Assembly: GCF_000719555.1 (NCBI RefSeq)
Contig: NZ_JOGX01000007.1
Coordinates: 145,144-209,143, forward strand
Direction of reading: 5' to 3'
DNA length: 64,000 nucleotides
DNA from: Streptomyces sp. NRRL F-5727
GTDB lineage: Bacteria > Actinomycetota > Actinomycetes > Streptomycetales > Streptomycetaceae
Shown here: piece after piece, positions 8,448 through 18,192 of the stretch
How the letters are laid out: each line of letters opens with the position of its first letter
How positions within the stretch are numbered: the first letter of the stretch is position 1
Notes under the pieces: model-generated
Seen by the model: the letters and a program-made list of their open reading frames with translations, nothing else
What the model was told of the DNA's origin: nothing
Databases searched by the model: none
Program-made: the position numbers and the translations under genes

Positions 8448-9140
8448 TCAGGAGACCGTCCGGGCCGTGGTGAGCAGGCGCAGGACGTCCTCGGGCGGAA
8501 GGCCGAGCGCGGTCCCGACGGTGCCCAGGACCTCCTGCTCGGCCGGGCTGTAGCCGCCGTCGGCGAGCGCGATCCGGGCCGCCTGGAGGAGCAGCGCCTC
8601 CCGGCCGGCCGGCTCCAGGTGCGGGGTGAGGGGGGCGACGGCCTCGTGGATCTCGATGGCGAGGAGGGCGCCCTCGGGGTTGATCTCCGGCATGAACCGC
8701 CCGGTGTCGGCCTCCAGCGCCTCGACCAGGTCGACGAGCTGGACGGCCGTGCAGTCGGCGTATCCGGCGGACCGGACGGCGTGCACGGCCCGGTCGAGGA
8801 CCTCGCGGGAGCCGGTGCCGCCGGCCGCGAGGACGGCGAGGGCGACGGTGTGGACGGCGTCCCGCAGCATCGCCGAGAAGCGGCCGGTGGTCGGCCGCTC
8901 CAGCACCTCGGTGCCGAAGCGGGTGTGACAGGCGGCGCACTCCACGACCGGCCCGGTACAGCCCCGGGGCAGCAGCGGGACGCCGAGGACGGCGAACCGG
9001 CGGCGGCCGGTGCGGCGCCGGTAGTTGCGGTCGCCGCCGCACTCCTCGCAGAAGAACTCGCCGTCGCCGATGGTGTTCCAGGAAGTGCGGATGCCGCAGA
9101 CGACCAGCTTCCCACCACGTGTTTTCCGGGCAGAACGCAC
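8448..9140 (-). CDS. TerB-family tellurite-resistance-like protein with N-terminal zinc ribbon
   Basis: A 230-aa protein. Cysteines at about residues 31/34 (CEEC) and 68/71 (CAAC), with an earlier Cys at about 15, indicate a zinc ribbon. The rest is an all-helical TerB-like domain; 'LLLQAARIALADGGYSPAEQEVL' near the C-terminus is the typical acidic TerB helix pair. Start is GTG at 9140, preceded by GAGGAGGT; an upstream in-frame ATG at 9197 lacks a ribosome site and overlaps the predicted promoter. TerB-like proteins are linked to metal or stress responses; the exact role is unknown. The stop is 3 bp from the convergent upstream gene. Confidence 0.75.
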   Translation of the reverse strand: MRSARKTRGGKLVVCGIRTSWNTIGDGEFFCEECGGDRNYRRRTGRRRFAVLGVPLLPRGCTGPVVECAACHTRFGTEVLERPTTGRFSAMLRDAVHTVALAVLAAGGTGSREVLDRAVHAVRSAGYADCTAVQLVDLVEALEADTGRFMPEINPEGALLAIEIHEAVAPLTPHLEPAGREALLLQAARIALADGGYSPAEQEVLGTVGTALGLPPEDVLRLLTTARTVS

Positions 9141-9186
9141 GCGCACCTCCTCAACGGCCCGGCTGCACTGCCGGTGCGTTGGCGTG

Positions 9187-9216
9187 ATGTTAGCCACATC
9201 CTTGATGTGGCGTCAG
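9187..9216 (-). promoter_or_regulatory. Promoter with palindromic operator in the spacer (TerB-like gene)
   Basis: On the minus strand: CTGACG (9216-9211), an 18-nt spacer and TAACAT (9192-9187). The spacer is almost entirely the perfect palindrome CCACATC-AAG-GATGTGG (9194-9210). The core 'TGACGnCACATCAAGG' reappears in the promoter of the next gene to the right (about 10660-10674), suggesting a shared regulator. Confidence 0.6.
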
Positions 9217-9267
9217 CACCTCGTCCGTACTTCGCACCGGATCTGGCCGAGACACGACACCGGGGTT

Positions 9268-10602
9268 TCAGGCCCTGCGGCGGCGCTTCGCGAAGGCCAG
9301 GAAGCCTCCGCCGAGCAGCAGGGCGCCGACGGCCGCCCCGATGACGCCGGGGCCGATGGCCGAACCGGTGGTGGCGAGATCACCCTCCGGGGTGGTCGCG
9401 GACGGGGCGGGAGTCGTCCCGGTCTCCTCGGGGGCGGCCGGGGGCGCGGTGCTCTCGGCGGGGGTCCCGGAGGGGGTGTCCGAGGGGGTGTCGGCGGGGG
9501 CCGTCCCGGAGGGCTCGGGGGTGGCGGAGGGGCTGCCGGTGCCCTCCGGGGCGGGCGCGGTGGTGGACGGCGGCGCGGAGGGGGCGGGGGTGTCGGTCGG
9601 CTTCGGGGGCTCCGGGGTGACGACCGGGCCGGGGGTGGTCACCCGGGGCAGGCAGCCGGTGAAGTTCATCTGGTGGGTCTCGGCGCCGGGGGCGGTGTCC
9701 AGGGACTCGGCGATGAGGGAGCCGTTGATGTGGCCGCTGGTCATGGTGACGGCGGCGCGGGGCGCGAGGATCGCGCCGGGCCAGGCGGAGGAGTTCTTCC
9801 TGACGGTCTCGGCCTGCGGGAAGTTCCACAGCAGCTTGGAGCGGATGCTCTTGTGGCCGTCGGTGTGCCGGTCGTAGTCGTCCTGGACGTAGGCGCCGCC
9901 CTCCGAGATCCAGACGCCGGAGGTGGGCTTGGCGGCCATGTCGTACGAGGCGCCGATGACGTTCACGAGGGTGGACGAGCCCGCCGGGACCTTGAGGTAG
10001 ATCTCGCCGGCCTTCTCCAGGTCCGCGGTGCTCAGGGCGAAGACGTTCAGCCGCGCGTCGGTGCCGGTGAGGTAGAGGCTGCGGCCGTCCTGGCCGCCGG
10101 CCGCCTCGCCGTTGGGCTTCTCGCCCGCCCAGCCGGCCGAGAGGGTCCGCAGGTGGGCGAACTCCTTGCCGAAGTCGACCGGGGACGGGCCCTCGGTGAT
10201 CGGGCCGTCGACGCCGAAGCCGCCGTCCCCTTCGGAGGCGTCCACGATCTCGCCGGCCACGCCCGATCCCTTCACCAGGACCACGCCGTCGGCCTTCAGG
10301 GTGCCGCCGACGACGAGGCTGTGACCGCCGGGCAGCCCGGCGAGGTCGGCGTCGGTGAGGCGGGAGCCGACCGAGAAGCCGGACTGGTTCGAGGTGCCGA
10401 AGGCCGCGTCGCCGCCGACCGCCACCGCACCCTCGGAGTCCGAGTGCCGCACCGAGTCCTTCTCCACGAACTCCGCGTACCGACCGGCGGTGCCGAGCGG
10501 GTTCACGGCGCACTCCGGGCCGGCGGCGGAAGCGGTGGGGGCCCAGGCGAGGGCGGCTCCGGTCACCGCGAGGACGGTGGCCACGGCAGCGGACGTGCGC
10601 AT
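9268..10602 (-). CDS. Choice-of-anchor A family surface protein with LAxTG sortase tail
   Basis: A 444-aa secreted protein. Residues 1-27 are a signal peptide (MRTSAAVATVLAVTGAALAW...ASA). The mature domain begins 'GPECAVNPLGTAGRYAEFV' and has 'EGAVAVGGDAAF', 'LVVGGTLKADGVVLVKGSGV' and 'WPGAILAPRAAVTMTSGHINGSLIA', the hallmark of choice-of-anchor A (collagen-binding/ice-binding-like beta-helix) domains. A Pro/Thr/Ser-rich stalk follows (about residues 325-400), then LATTG, a hydrophobic helix and KRRRRA, a class E-type sortase signal. It is likely covalently attached to peptidoglycan. Ligand unknown. A shared promoter motif links it to the TerB-like gene. Confidence 0.8.
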   Translation of the reverse strand: MRTSAAVATVLAVTGAALAWAPTASAAGPECAVNPLGTAGRYAEFVEKDSVRHSDSEGAVAVGGDAAFGTSNQSGFSVGSRLTDADLAGLPGGHSLVVGGTLKADGVVLVKGSGVAGEIVDASEGDGGFGVDGPITEGPSPVDFGKEFAHLRTLSAGWAGEKPNGEAAGGQDGRSLYLTGTDARLNVFALSTADLEKAGEIYLKVPAGSSTLVNVIGASYDMAAKPTSGVWISEGGAYVQDDYDRHTDGHKSIRSKLLWNFPQAETVRKNSSAWPGAILAPRAAVTMTSGHINGSLIAESLDTAPGAETHQMNFTGCLPRVTTPGPVVTPEPPKPTDTPAPSAPPSTTAPAPEGTGSPSATPEPSGTAPADTPSDTPSGTPAESTAPPAAPEETGTTPAPSATTPEGDLATTGSAIGPGVIGAAVGALLLGGGFLAFAKRRRRA

Positions 10603-10644
10603 GCGGAACTCCAGGTCAGGGAGTACGGGGGAGGGATGGTCCGT

Positions 10645-10674
10645 ACCATCGGCCAGACCTTGATGTGCCGTCAA
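10645..10674 (-). promoter_or_regulatory. Promoter of the choice-of-anchor A gene, sharing a motif with the TerB-like promoter
   Basis: On the minus strand: TTGACG (10674-10669), an 18-nt spacer beginning GCACATCAAGG, and GATGGT (10650-10645), 43 bp before the ATG at 10602. The sequence TGACGnCACATCAAGG and the 18-nt spacing are the same as in the promoter at 9187-9216. Confidence 0.55.
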
Positions 10675-10737
10675 CTGCCCCCATATGGCGCCGATTCCGG
10701 CATGTCTCCATGATCTTCCTTAAGCGAACCTGAAACC

Positions 10738-10751
10738 GTGACGCACGTCAC
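10738..10751. promoter_or_regulatory. Possible Crp-type site
   Basis: GTGACGCACGTCAC fits the GTG-N6-GNCAC pattern that I recall for Streptomyces Crp. It lies 136 bp upstream of the choice-of-anchor A start and just downstream of the leuA terminator. One short match only; weak. Confidence 0.25.
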
Positions 10752-10757
10752 ACGCGA

Positions 10758-10793
10758 CGGCGCCCCGCCCCCTCTCGGAGGGGCGGGGCGCCG
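10758..10793. terminator. leuA terminator
   Basis: Perfect 14-bp stem, arms CGGCGCCCCGCCCC and GGGGCGGGGCGCCG, with an 8-nt loop, 15 bp downstream of the leuA stop codon. Confidence 0.85.
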
Positions 10794-10807
10794 GACGCGG
10801 TGCGAGG

Positions 10808-12705
<1,898 letters not shown>

Positions 12706-12865
12706 GATGCGCGTCACCATAGCCCACGCCCGGGGAAGGCGGACGTCCTGTTCCAGTATGCGGGACGGCGATGTCGTCAAGGTCGAAAGGTGACTCATCA
12801 CTCCATTTCGCCAATCCCTGTCACATCGCGTGACAGTGGCATCGCGCAGTGCCACATTGCGGTAC

Positions 12866-13903
12866 ATGACCCAGATCCCTGTCTTCTGCTCGATCGTCCC
12901 GCCGCACATCCTCGACAAGCTGGCCCACGACGGGCACGAGTCCGCCCTGCGCACGCTGGAGGCCGACGCCGGCCTGCGCACCCGCCGCCGGGTGACCGGG
13001 GTACGGGGCGGGGCCGCGGCGGGCACGCCCACCGGAAAGCCGAAGCGCACGATCTACGACGCCGGGCACCGCGAGGCCCTGCCCGGCCGGAAGGTCCACG
13101 CCGAGGGCGACGCCCCCTCCAAGGACGCGACCGTCAACCGCGCCCACGCGGGCCTCGGCGCCACCTTCGACCTCTTCCTGAACGTCTACGGACACGACTC
13201 GGTGGACGGGTCCGGCCTGCCCCTGGACGCGACCGTCCACTTCGGCGTCGACTACGCCAACGCCTTCTGGGACGGCAGCCAGATGGTGTTCGGCGACGGC
13301 GACGGCGACCTCTTCCTCGACTTCACCATCCCCGTCGACGTCATCGGCCACGAACTCGCCCACGGCTTCACCCAGTACACGGCGAACCTGGAGTACTACG
13401 GCCAGTCCGGCGCCCTCAACGAGTCCGTCTCCGACGTCTTCGGGTCGCTGGTCAAGCAGTACGCCCTCGGGCAGACCGCCGAGCAGGCCGACTGGCTGAT
13501 CGGCGCGGGGCTGCTCGGTCCCGGCGTGGACCGGGGCGAGGCCCTGCGCTCGATGAAGGAGCCGGGCACCGCGTACGACGACGACGTCCTCGGCAAGGAC
13601 CCGCAGCCCGCCCACATGGACGACTACGTGCGCACCAGCCGGGACAACGGCGGGGTGCACATCAACTCGGGCATCCCCAACCGCGCCTTCCACCTCCTCG
13701 CGACCGAGCTCGGCGGCAACGCCTGGGAGCGGGCCGGGCAGATCTGGTTCGACGTGATGACGGGCGGGGCGCTCGCCCCCGAGACCCGCTTCTCCGAGTT
13801 CGCGGCGGCCACGGTCGCGGCGGCGAAGGCGCGCTACGGCGCCGGGGCGGAGGTCCAGGCGGTCACGAAGGCGTGGGAGGGAGTGGGCGTACCCACGGAC
13901 TGA
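12866..13903 (+). CDS. M4 (thermolysin-like) metallopeptidase, protealysin type
   Basis: A 345-aa zinc protease without a signal peptide. HELAH (H162, E163, H166) and GALNESVSD (E186) provide the zinc ligands and catalytic Glu; H265 in 'GGVHINSG' matches the thermolysin transition-state His. The short N-terminal propeptide holds a proline motif, PPHILDKLA (about residues 12-20), as in protealysin-like enzymes, which are made in the cytoplasm and self-process. Start is the ATG at 12866; an in-frame GTG at 12830 is less likely. The next gene, 21 bp downstream, resembles the protealysin inhibitor emfourin, so the two probably form an operon. Substrates unknown. Confidence 0.9.
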   Translation: MTQIPVFCSIVPPHILDKLAHDGHESALRTLEADAGLRTRRRVTGVRGGAAAGTPTGKPKRTIYDAGHREALPGRKVHAEGDAPSKDATVNRAHAGLGATFDLFLNVYGHDSVDGSGLPLDATVHFGVDYANAFWDGSQMVFGDGDGDLFLDFTIPVDVIGHELAHGFTQYTANLEYYGQSGALNESVSDVFGSLVKQYALGQTAEQADWLIGAGLLGPGVDRGEALRSMKEPGTAYDDDVLGKDPQPAHMDDYVRTSRDNGGVHINSGIPNRAFHLLATELGGNAWERAGQIWFDVMTGGALAPETRFSEFAAATVAAAKARYGAGAEVQAVTKAWEGVGVPTD

Positions 13904-13924
13904 GCCGGCTGGTAGACAGGGCCC

Positions 13925-14173
13925 ATGCGGATTCGAGTGCGGCGCACCGGTGGTTTCGCGGGCATCGAGCGGTCGGCGGAGGTGGAGGTCTCGGGCCCCG
14001 AGTGGGAGTCCCTGGCCTCCGCCGTCCTCGCGGCGGCGGAGGCCACCCGGGTCGTCCCGGACGGCTTCTCGTACGAGATCACGGTCGACGGCCGCACGGT
14101 GAGGTGCGCGGACCCGCACCTCACCGACGCCCAGCGGACCCTCGTGACGAGGGTCCTCAAGGAGGGCGCCTGA
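13925..14173 (+). CDS. Emfourin-like M4 protease inhibitor
   Basis: An 82-aa protein starting MRIRVRRTGGFAGIERSAEV. The 'RTGGFAGI' N-terminal strand, small size and position right after a protealysin-type M4 protease match emfourin, the inhibitor described from the Serratia protealysin operon. The remaining residues alternate beta strands and one helix ('WESLASAVLAAAEA'), ending with 'TDAQRTLVTRVLKEGA'. No signal peptide is present, so it acts in the cytoplasm like its partner. Likely role: keep the protease inactive inside the cell. Assigned by motif memory and context, not by a search. Confidence 0.75.
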   Translation: MRIRVRRTGGFAGIERSAEVEVSGPEWESLASAVLAAAEATRVVPDGFSYEITVDGRTVRCADPHLTDAQRTLVTRVLKEGA

Positions 14174-14186
14174 GCGGGGCGCCGGC

Positions 14187-14561
14187 TCAGGGCAGGTCCA
14201 CGGTCGGGTGCGGCGGGGCCGGGACGCCCAGGTCGGTGAAGGGGGTGACGAGGAGGGCGTACTGCTCCGGGGTCAGCCTCCCGCGCTTGAGCACCGCGCG
14301 GGCGGCGATGCTGATCGCGGCCTTGGCGTCGGAGAGGAGCCCCGTGAGGTGCGCGTCCAGCTCGTCGGCGCGGGGCAGGAGCGCGCCGCGGACGCGGTGG
14401 GTGAGCGCCGACTCCTGAGCGGCCGACGGCCGCGCCGCCCGGCTCGCCTCCCGGCCGCCCCGGGAACGGTCCTCGACCATGCGGTCGAAGGCGGCGGCCA
14501 GGGCGGCGGGCGGCAGGGCGGCGGCCGCGGCGGCGAAGCGTTCCGTCGCGGCGTCGAGCAC
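14187..14561 (-). CDS. Hypothetical protein downstream of era
   Basis: A 124-aa Ala-rich, mostly helical protein starting with GTG at 14561, 2 bp after the era stop. It shows 'AAAFDRMVEDRSRGGREA' and a C-terminal 'LTPEQYALLVTPFTDLGVPAPP'. The helical 'DAKAAISIAARAVLKRGRLTPEQ' part is the most protein-like. Tight coupling to era suggests co-translation. No family recognised. Convergent with the emfourin-like gene (13 bp between stops). Confidence 0.6.
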   Translation of the reverse strand: MLDAATERFAAAAAALPPAALAAAFDRMVEDRSRGGREASRAARPSAAQESALTHRVRGALLPRADELDAHLTGLLSDAKAAISIAARAVLKRGRLTPEQYALLVTPFTDLGVPAPPHPTVDLP

Positions 14562-14563
14562 GG

Positions 14564-15514
14564 CTAGAAGCCCAGGCGGCGGAGCTGCTTGGGGTCGCGC
14601 TGCCAGTCCTTGGCGACCTTGACGTGCAGGTCGAGGAAGACCGGGGTGCCGAGGAGGGCCTCGATGTGCTTGCGGGACTTCATCCCGACCTCCTTCAGGC
14701 GGCTGCCCTTGGGGCCGATGATGATGCCCTTCTGGCTGGGGCGCTCGATGTACACGTTGGCGTGGATGTCGAGCAGCGGCCGGTCGGCGGGGCGGCCCTC
14801 GCGCGGGATCATCTCCTCGACGACGACCGCGATGGAGTGCGGCAGCTCGTCCCGTACGCCCTCGAGCGCGGCCTCGCGGATCAGCTCGGCGACCATGACC
14901 TGCTCCGGCTCGTCCGTGAGGTCGCCCTCCGGGTAGAGCGGCGGGGATTTCGGGAGGAGCGGGATGAGCAGGTCGGCGACGAGCTGGACCTGCTTGTCGC
15001 CGACGGCGGAGACCGGCACGATCTCGGCCCACTCGATGCCGAGCTCGCGGCCGAGCTGGTCGATGGCGATCAGCTGCTCGGCGAGGGTCTTGGAGTCGAC
15101 CAGGTCGGTCTTGGTGACGATGGCGACCTTGGGGGTCTTCTTGATCTCGGCGAGCTCCTTGGCGATGAAGCGGTCGCCGGGGCCGAGCTTCTGGTCGGCG
15201 GGCAGGCAGAAGCCGATCACGTCGACCTCGGCCCAGGTGGTGCGGACGACGTCGTTGAGCCGCTCGCCGAGGAGGGTGCGCGGCTTGTGGAGGCCGGGGG
15301 TGTCGACCAGGATCAGCTGCGCGTCGGGGCGGTGCACGATGCCGCGCACGGTGTGCCGGGTGGTCTGCGGCCGGTTGGAGGTGATCGCCACCTTCTGGCC
15401 GACCAGAGCGTTCGTGAGGGTGGACTTGCCCGCGTTGGGTCGCCCGACGAAGCAGGCGAAGCCCGCCCGGTGGGGGGCGGTGGTCTCATCGGTCTCTTCA
15501 CTGCGCACGCTCAT
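14564..15514 (-). CDS. era: GTPase Era
   Basis: A 316-aa ribosome-assembly GTPase that binds 16S rRNA. G1 is GRPNAGKSTLTNAL (about residues 24-37), G3 DTPGLHKP, G4 TKTDL. The C-terminal KH domain has GIIIGPKGSRLKEVGMKSR. Two ATG codons lie 9 bp apart; GGGGAGA is well spaced only for the second (15514). In other Streptomyces, as I remember, era sits next to the cytidine-deaminase-like gene and the CBS/ybeY/phoH block. Here those genes lie 3-9 kb away, with secreted-protein genes between. Confidence 0.96.
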   Translation of the reverse strand: MSVRSEETDETTAPHRAGFACFVGRPNAGKSTLTNALVGQKVAITSNRPQTTRHTVRGIVHRPDAQLILVDTPGLHKPRTLLGERLNDVVRTTWAEVDVIGFCLPADQKLGPGDRFIAKELAEIKKTPKVAIVTKTDLVDSKTLAEQLIAIDQLGRELGIEWAEIVPVSAVGDKQVQLVADLLIPLLPKSPPLYPEGDLTDEPEQVMVAELIREAALEGVRDELPHSIAVVVEEMIPREGRPADRPLLDIHANVYIERPSQKGIIIGPKGSRLKEVGMKSRKHIEALLGTPVFLDLHVKVAKDWQRDPKQLRRLGF

Positions 15515-15552
15515 GGGGGCCATTCTCCCCGATGACGGGCCGCGTCACGTAC

Positions 15553-16509
15553 TCAGTGCCCGGACGGCCCTGCGGGCCGGGTCCGGCGGCGCCGGATCCG
15601 GCGTCCGGCGAAGCCTCCGGCGGCGCCCAGGAGCAGCACGGTGGCGGCGAGCCAGGGCAGGGCGAGGAAGGAGACGCCGGCGCTCACCCGCACGTCCTTG
15701 GCGGTGGCGACGAGGGTGAGCTCGCCCCAGTCGAGCTGCGGCGAGCCGATCCACCGCTCGGTCAGCCGGATCCGCTGCCGGGGCAGCAGCTCGGACGGCA
15801 CCTGGGCGAGGTCGCGGTCGAGCAGGGTGCGGCCGAAGAGCCCCTCGGCGGTGAGGACGACCTTGGGGTCGAGGGTGACGTTGCCCCGGTTGTGGAGGGT
15901 GTAGGAGAGGACGGCGGTGGAGTCCCGGGTGCCGGGGACGACCGGCCGGTCCTGCTCCAGGGTGACGTCCTCGACGGCGAGGGCGGGCACGGCCGGGCCG
16001 CTGACCTTGAGGTAGACGCGGGCGCCGACGGCCCGCTGGATCCCCATGGCGACGGAGCCGCCGCCGGGGGTGATCCGCTCGTCGAGGGCGACGACCGCGC
16101 CGGGGTGGTCGCCGGGGTCGGCGTCGGCGGGGACGGTGAGGGTGAAGGGGACGGTGACGGCGGAGCGGGCCGGGACGGTGATCCTGGTGCGGGCGGGCTT
16201 GATCCAGGCGCCGGTGCCGGTCTGCCGCTCCTTCAGGGTGCGCAGGGCGAAGCCGCCGTCGCGCTCGGTGTTGTAGGCGTCGGCGCCGTAGAGCCGGAAG
16301 GTGAGCGGGGCGGCGGTCTTGTTGGTGACGGTGACCTTGTCGCGCAGGGTGGCGCCGGGGTCGGCGGTGAGGAAGAAGTAGGGGCGTTCGCCGAGGCGGG
16401 CGGCGGCCGGGTAGACGGCCCACTCGCCGTTCTCGGCGGCCTGGGCGGCCGGCGCCCCGAGGAGCAGCAGGGCGGCGCTCAGGAGGAGGACGTACAGCTT
16501 GCGTCGCAC
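15553..16509 (-). CDS. DUF916-like (WxL-associated) membrane-anchored surface protein
   Basis: A 318-aa protein with a signal peptide (MRRKLYVLLLSAALLLLGAP...AQAA, about residues 1-25). Two beta-sandwich domains follow, one marked by 'GATLRDKVTVTNKTAAPLTFRLY' and 'TVPFTLTVPADADPGDHPGAVVA'. A C-terminal TM helix (about residues 285-303) is followed by an Arg-rich cytoplasmic tail. This is the layout of DUF916/WxL-interacting proteins, which pair with WxL-domain proteins at the cell surface in Gram-positives. The next gene upstream encodes a WxL-like protein, supporting a shared complex. Partner and ligand are inferred. Confidence 0.75.
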   Translation of the reverse strand: MRRKLYVLLLSAALLLLGAPAAQAAENGEWAVYPAAARLGERPYFFLTADPGATLRDKVTVTNKTAAPLTFRLYGADAYNTERDGGFALRTLKERQTGTGAWIKPARTRITVPARSAVTVPFTLTVPADADPGDHPGAVVALDERITPGGGSVAMGIQRAVGARVYLKVSGPAVPALAVEDVTLEQDRPVVPGTRDSTAVLSYTLHNRGNVTLDPKVVLTAEGLFGRTLLDRDLAQVPSELLPRQRIRLTERWIGSPQLDWGELTLVATAKDVRVSAGVSFLALPWLAATVLLLGAAGGFAGRRIRRRRTRPAGPSGH

Positions 16510-16599
16510 GGTGCGGAACCCCCGGGGGTGCGGTCGGGAGGGACGGGAGACGGCCTCGGGGCCGGCCGGGGGTGCGCCCGGCCGGCCCGTCGGCCGCGG

Positions 16600-17937
16600 T
16601 CAGGACAGGGTCAGCGTCAGGACGCCCGCGTAGCTGCCGGGGGCGGTGAACGCCGGGACGTCCAGCGCGAGCTGGGCGTCGAGGGTGAACTCGCCGCCGG
16701 TGAGCGTGCCGTTCGCCGTGGAGGCGAGGGTGGCACCGGCGCCGACGGGTCCGGCGGAGCCCGCCGTGCAGGCGCTGGGGCTGCCCGCCTTGGCGACGCA
16801 GGCGGGGGTCCAGCTGAGCCGGTCCGCGCCGATGGCGCCGCCGGGGCCGGTGAAGTCGGTGACCTTGCCGGTCACGGACCAGCCCGCGGGGCCGCCGCGG
16901 AAGTCCTTGACCGTCACCGTCTGGAGGGCTCCGGTGGCCGCGCCGCCCGTGCCGAAGTCGACCGCGGAGAGCGCGACGGCGTCGCCGGCCTGGGTCATGG
17001 ACAGTTCGCCCGCCTGGACGGTGGCCGTGATCTTCTGGCTGTTCGGCGGGGTCGGGGTGTCGTCGACGACCTGGTACGCGATCGGGCCGGCGCCCTTCTC
17101 GGCGTTCCAGGTGCCGCCCTCGTACGCCACGATCCCGGTGGTGGCCAGGTCGTTCACCTTGAGCCGGGCGACGAAGCCGCCCGCGCTGTCGGTGGTGACG
17201 GTCATCCGGTCGGCGGTCTCCGCCGCTCCTGCCCGGGCGGCCACGGTCACCTGGGTGAGCGGGGTGAACTTGGCGCCGGTGACGGTCACCCGGACGCCGG
17301 GGGCGCCGGAGGTGGCGCCGAGTTCGAGGGTCCGCTCGTTGGGCACGGTCTGGTCGCCGGCCTGGACCGTCTCGGAGACGGGGGCGGGCGGGTTGAGGAC
17401 CGTGCAGGGGGTGTCCAGCTCCATGATGTAGCTGGTGTGGATGTTGTAGTCGCCCGGGGAGAGGGTGATCGCGCCGGGGGCGGTGACCGTGAAGCTGCCG
17501 GTCATGGAGAAGCCCGGGAAGGCGCCCTTGCCGGGGACCGGCGGGTTCTTCTTGGGGCCGGTGACGCTGACCGCGCCGGTCTGGGCGCCGCCGAGGACGA
17601 CCTTGCCGGTGGGGGTGAGGATGTCGGCCGGGAGCGCGAGGTCCACCGGGTTGGACGCGGCCGGCTTGGTGATCGAGTAGGTCACGCTGACCGTGTCGCC
17701 GACCTTGGGGTGGGTGTTGTCGACCGAGATCACGGCGGTGGTGACGCCCTCGATGGGCGGGATGCCGGCGATGGGCGGCGGGACGCAGCGGGTGGGGAAT
17801 TCCACCGACTGCCCGGTGCCGGACGCCTGCGCCGGGGCGGCGAGCGCGCCGCCGGCCGCGAACGCGAGGGCGGTGGCGCCGAGGACGGCGGTCCAGCGCC
17901 GTCTTCGGGCCGCCGCCCGGGTTCGGGTGAATGCCAT
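16600..17937 (-). CDS. WxL-like secreted surface protein
   Basis: A 445-aa protein with an Arg-rich signal peptide (MAFTRTRAAARRRR, then a hydrophobic stretch to AQAS). Residues about 45-200 form a beta domain with 'VTGPKKNPPVPGKG', also seen as 'TGKKNPAIPAGG' in the small secreted protein encoded next. An Ig-like middle part follows ('GAPGVRVTVTGAKFTPLTQVTVAA'). The C-terminal domain has 'GWSVTGKVTDFTG', a WxL-type first motif (here WSV), and ends 'APGSYAGVLTLTLS', the typical WxL end. AGGAGGGG precedes the ATG at 17937. Likely non-covalently bound to the wall with the DUF916-like partner. Confidence 0.7.
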   Translation of the reverse strand: MAFTRTRAAARRRRWTAVLGATALAFAAGGALAAPAQASGTGQSVEFPTRCVPPPIAGIPPIEGVTTAVISVDNTHPKVGDTVSVTYSITKPAASNPVDLALPADILTPTGKVVLGGAQTGAVSVTGPKKNPPVPGKGAFPGFSMTGSFTVTAPGAITLSPGDYNIHTSYIMELDTPCTVLNPPAPVSETVQAGDQTVPNERTLELGATSGAPGVRVTVTGAKFTPLTQVTVAARAGAAETADRMTVTTDSAGGFVARLKVNDLATTGIVAYEGGTWNAEKGAGPIAYQVVDDTPTPPNSQKITATVQAGELSMTQAGDAVALSAVDFGTGGAATGALQTVTVKDFRGGPAGWSVTGKVTDFTGPGGAIGADRLSWTPACVAKAGSPSACTAGSAGPVGAGATLASTANGTLTGGEFTLDAQLALDVPAFTAPGSYAGVLTLTLS

Positions 17938-18019
17938 GTGAGTGCCCCCTCCTGAGGGTCGAGAGGGCGCCATTGACGGCTGGGGGGCGAGAGAAGTCAA
18001 TAACGACGGAACCCATCGA

Positions 18020-18034
18020 CTGATGACCCATCAG
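18020..18034. promoter_or_regulatory. Palindrome in the WxL gene promoter region
   Basis: Perfect repeat CTGATG-ACC-CATCAG, just downstream (minus-strand sense) of a TTGACA hexamer at 18042-18047 and 83 bp before the WxL start codon. It could be an operator between -35 and -10. Confidence 0.4.
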
Positions 18035-18091
18035 ATCGTGTCAAGATCGGCCGATGTGCGGACTTCTCCGGCATGTCGGCGGGCACGCCGA

Positions 18092-18122
18092 CGACCGGTG
18101 CCGCCCTCGGCGGCACCGGTCG
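18092..18122. terminator. Terminator of the small secreted protein gene
   Basis: Perfect 14-bp stem CGACCGGTGCCGCC / GGCGGCACCGGTCG with a 3-nt loop, 70 bp beyond the stop codon at 18193 on the minus strand. Confidence 0.8.
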
Positions 18123-18138
18123 TGACGGGCGCGGTGTT

Positions 18139-18192
18139 CAGCGGTGGATCAGCGGCGGACCGGCGGTGGATCGGCGAGGGACCGCCGGTGGA
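18139..18192. repeat. Short direct repeats (CGGTGGATC, three copies)
   Basis: GCGGTGGATCAG, GCGGTGGATCGG and CCGGTGGATCAG occur within 54 bp between the small secreted protein's stop codon and its terminator. No function evident. Confidence 0.5.
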
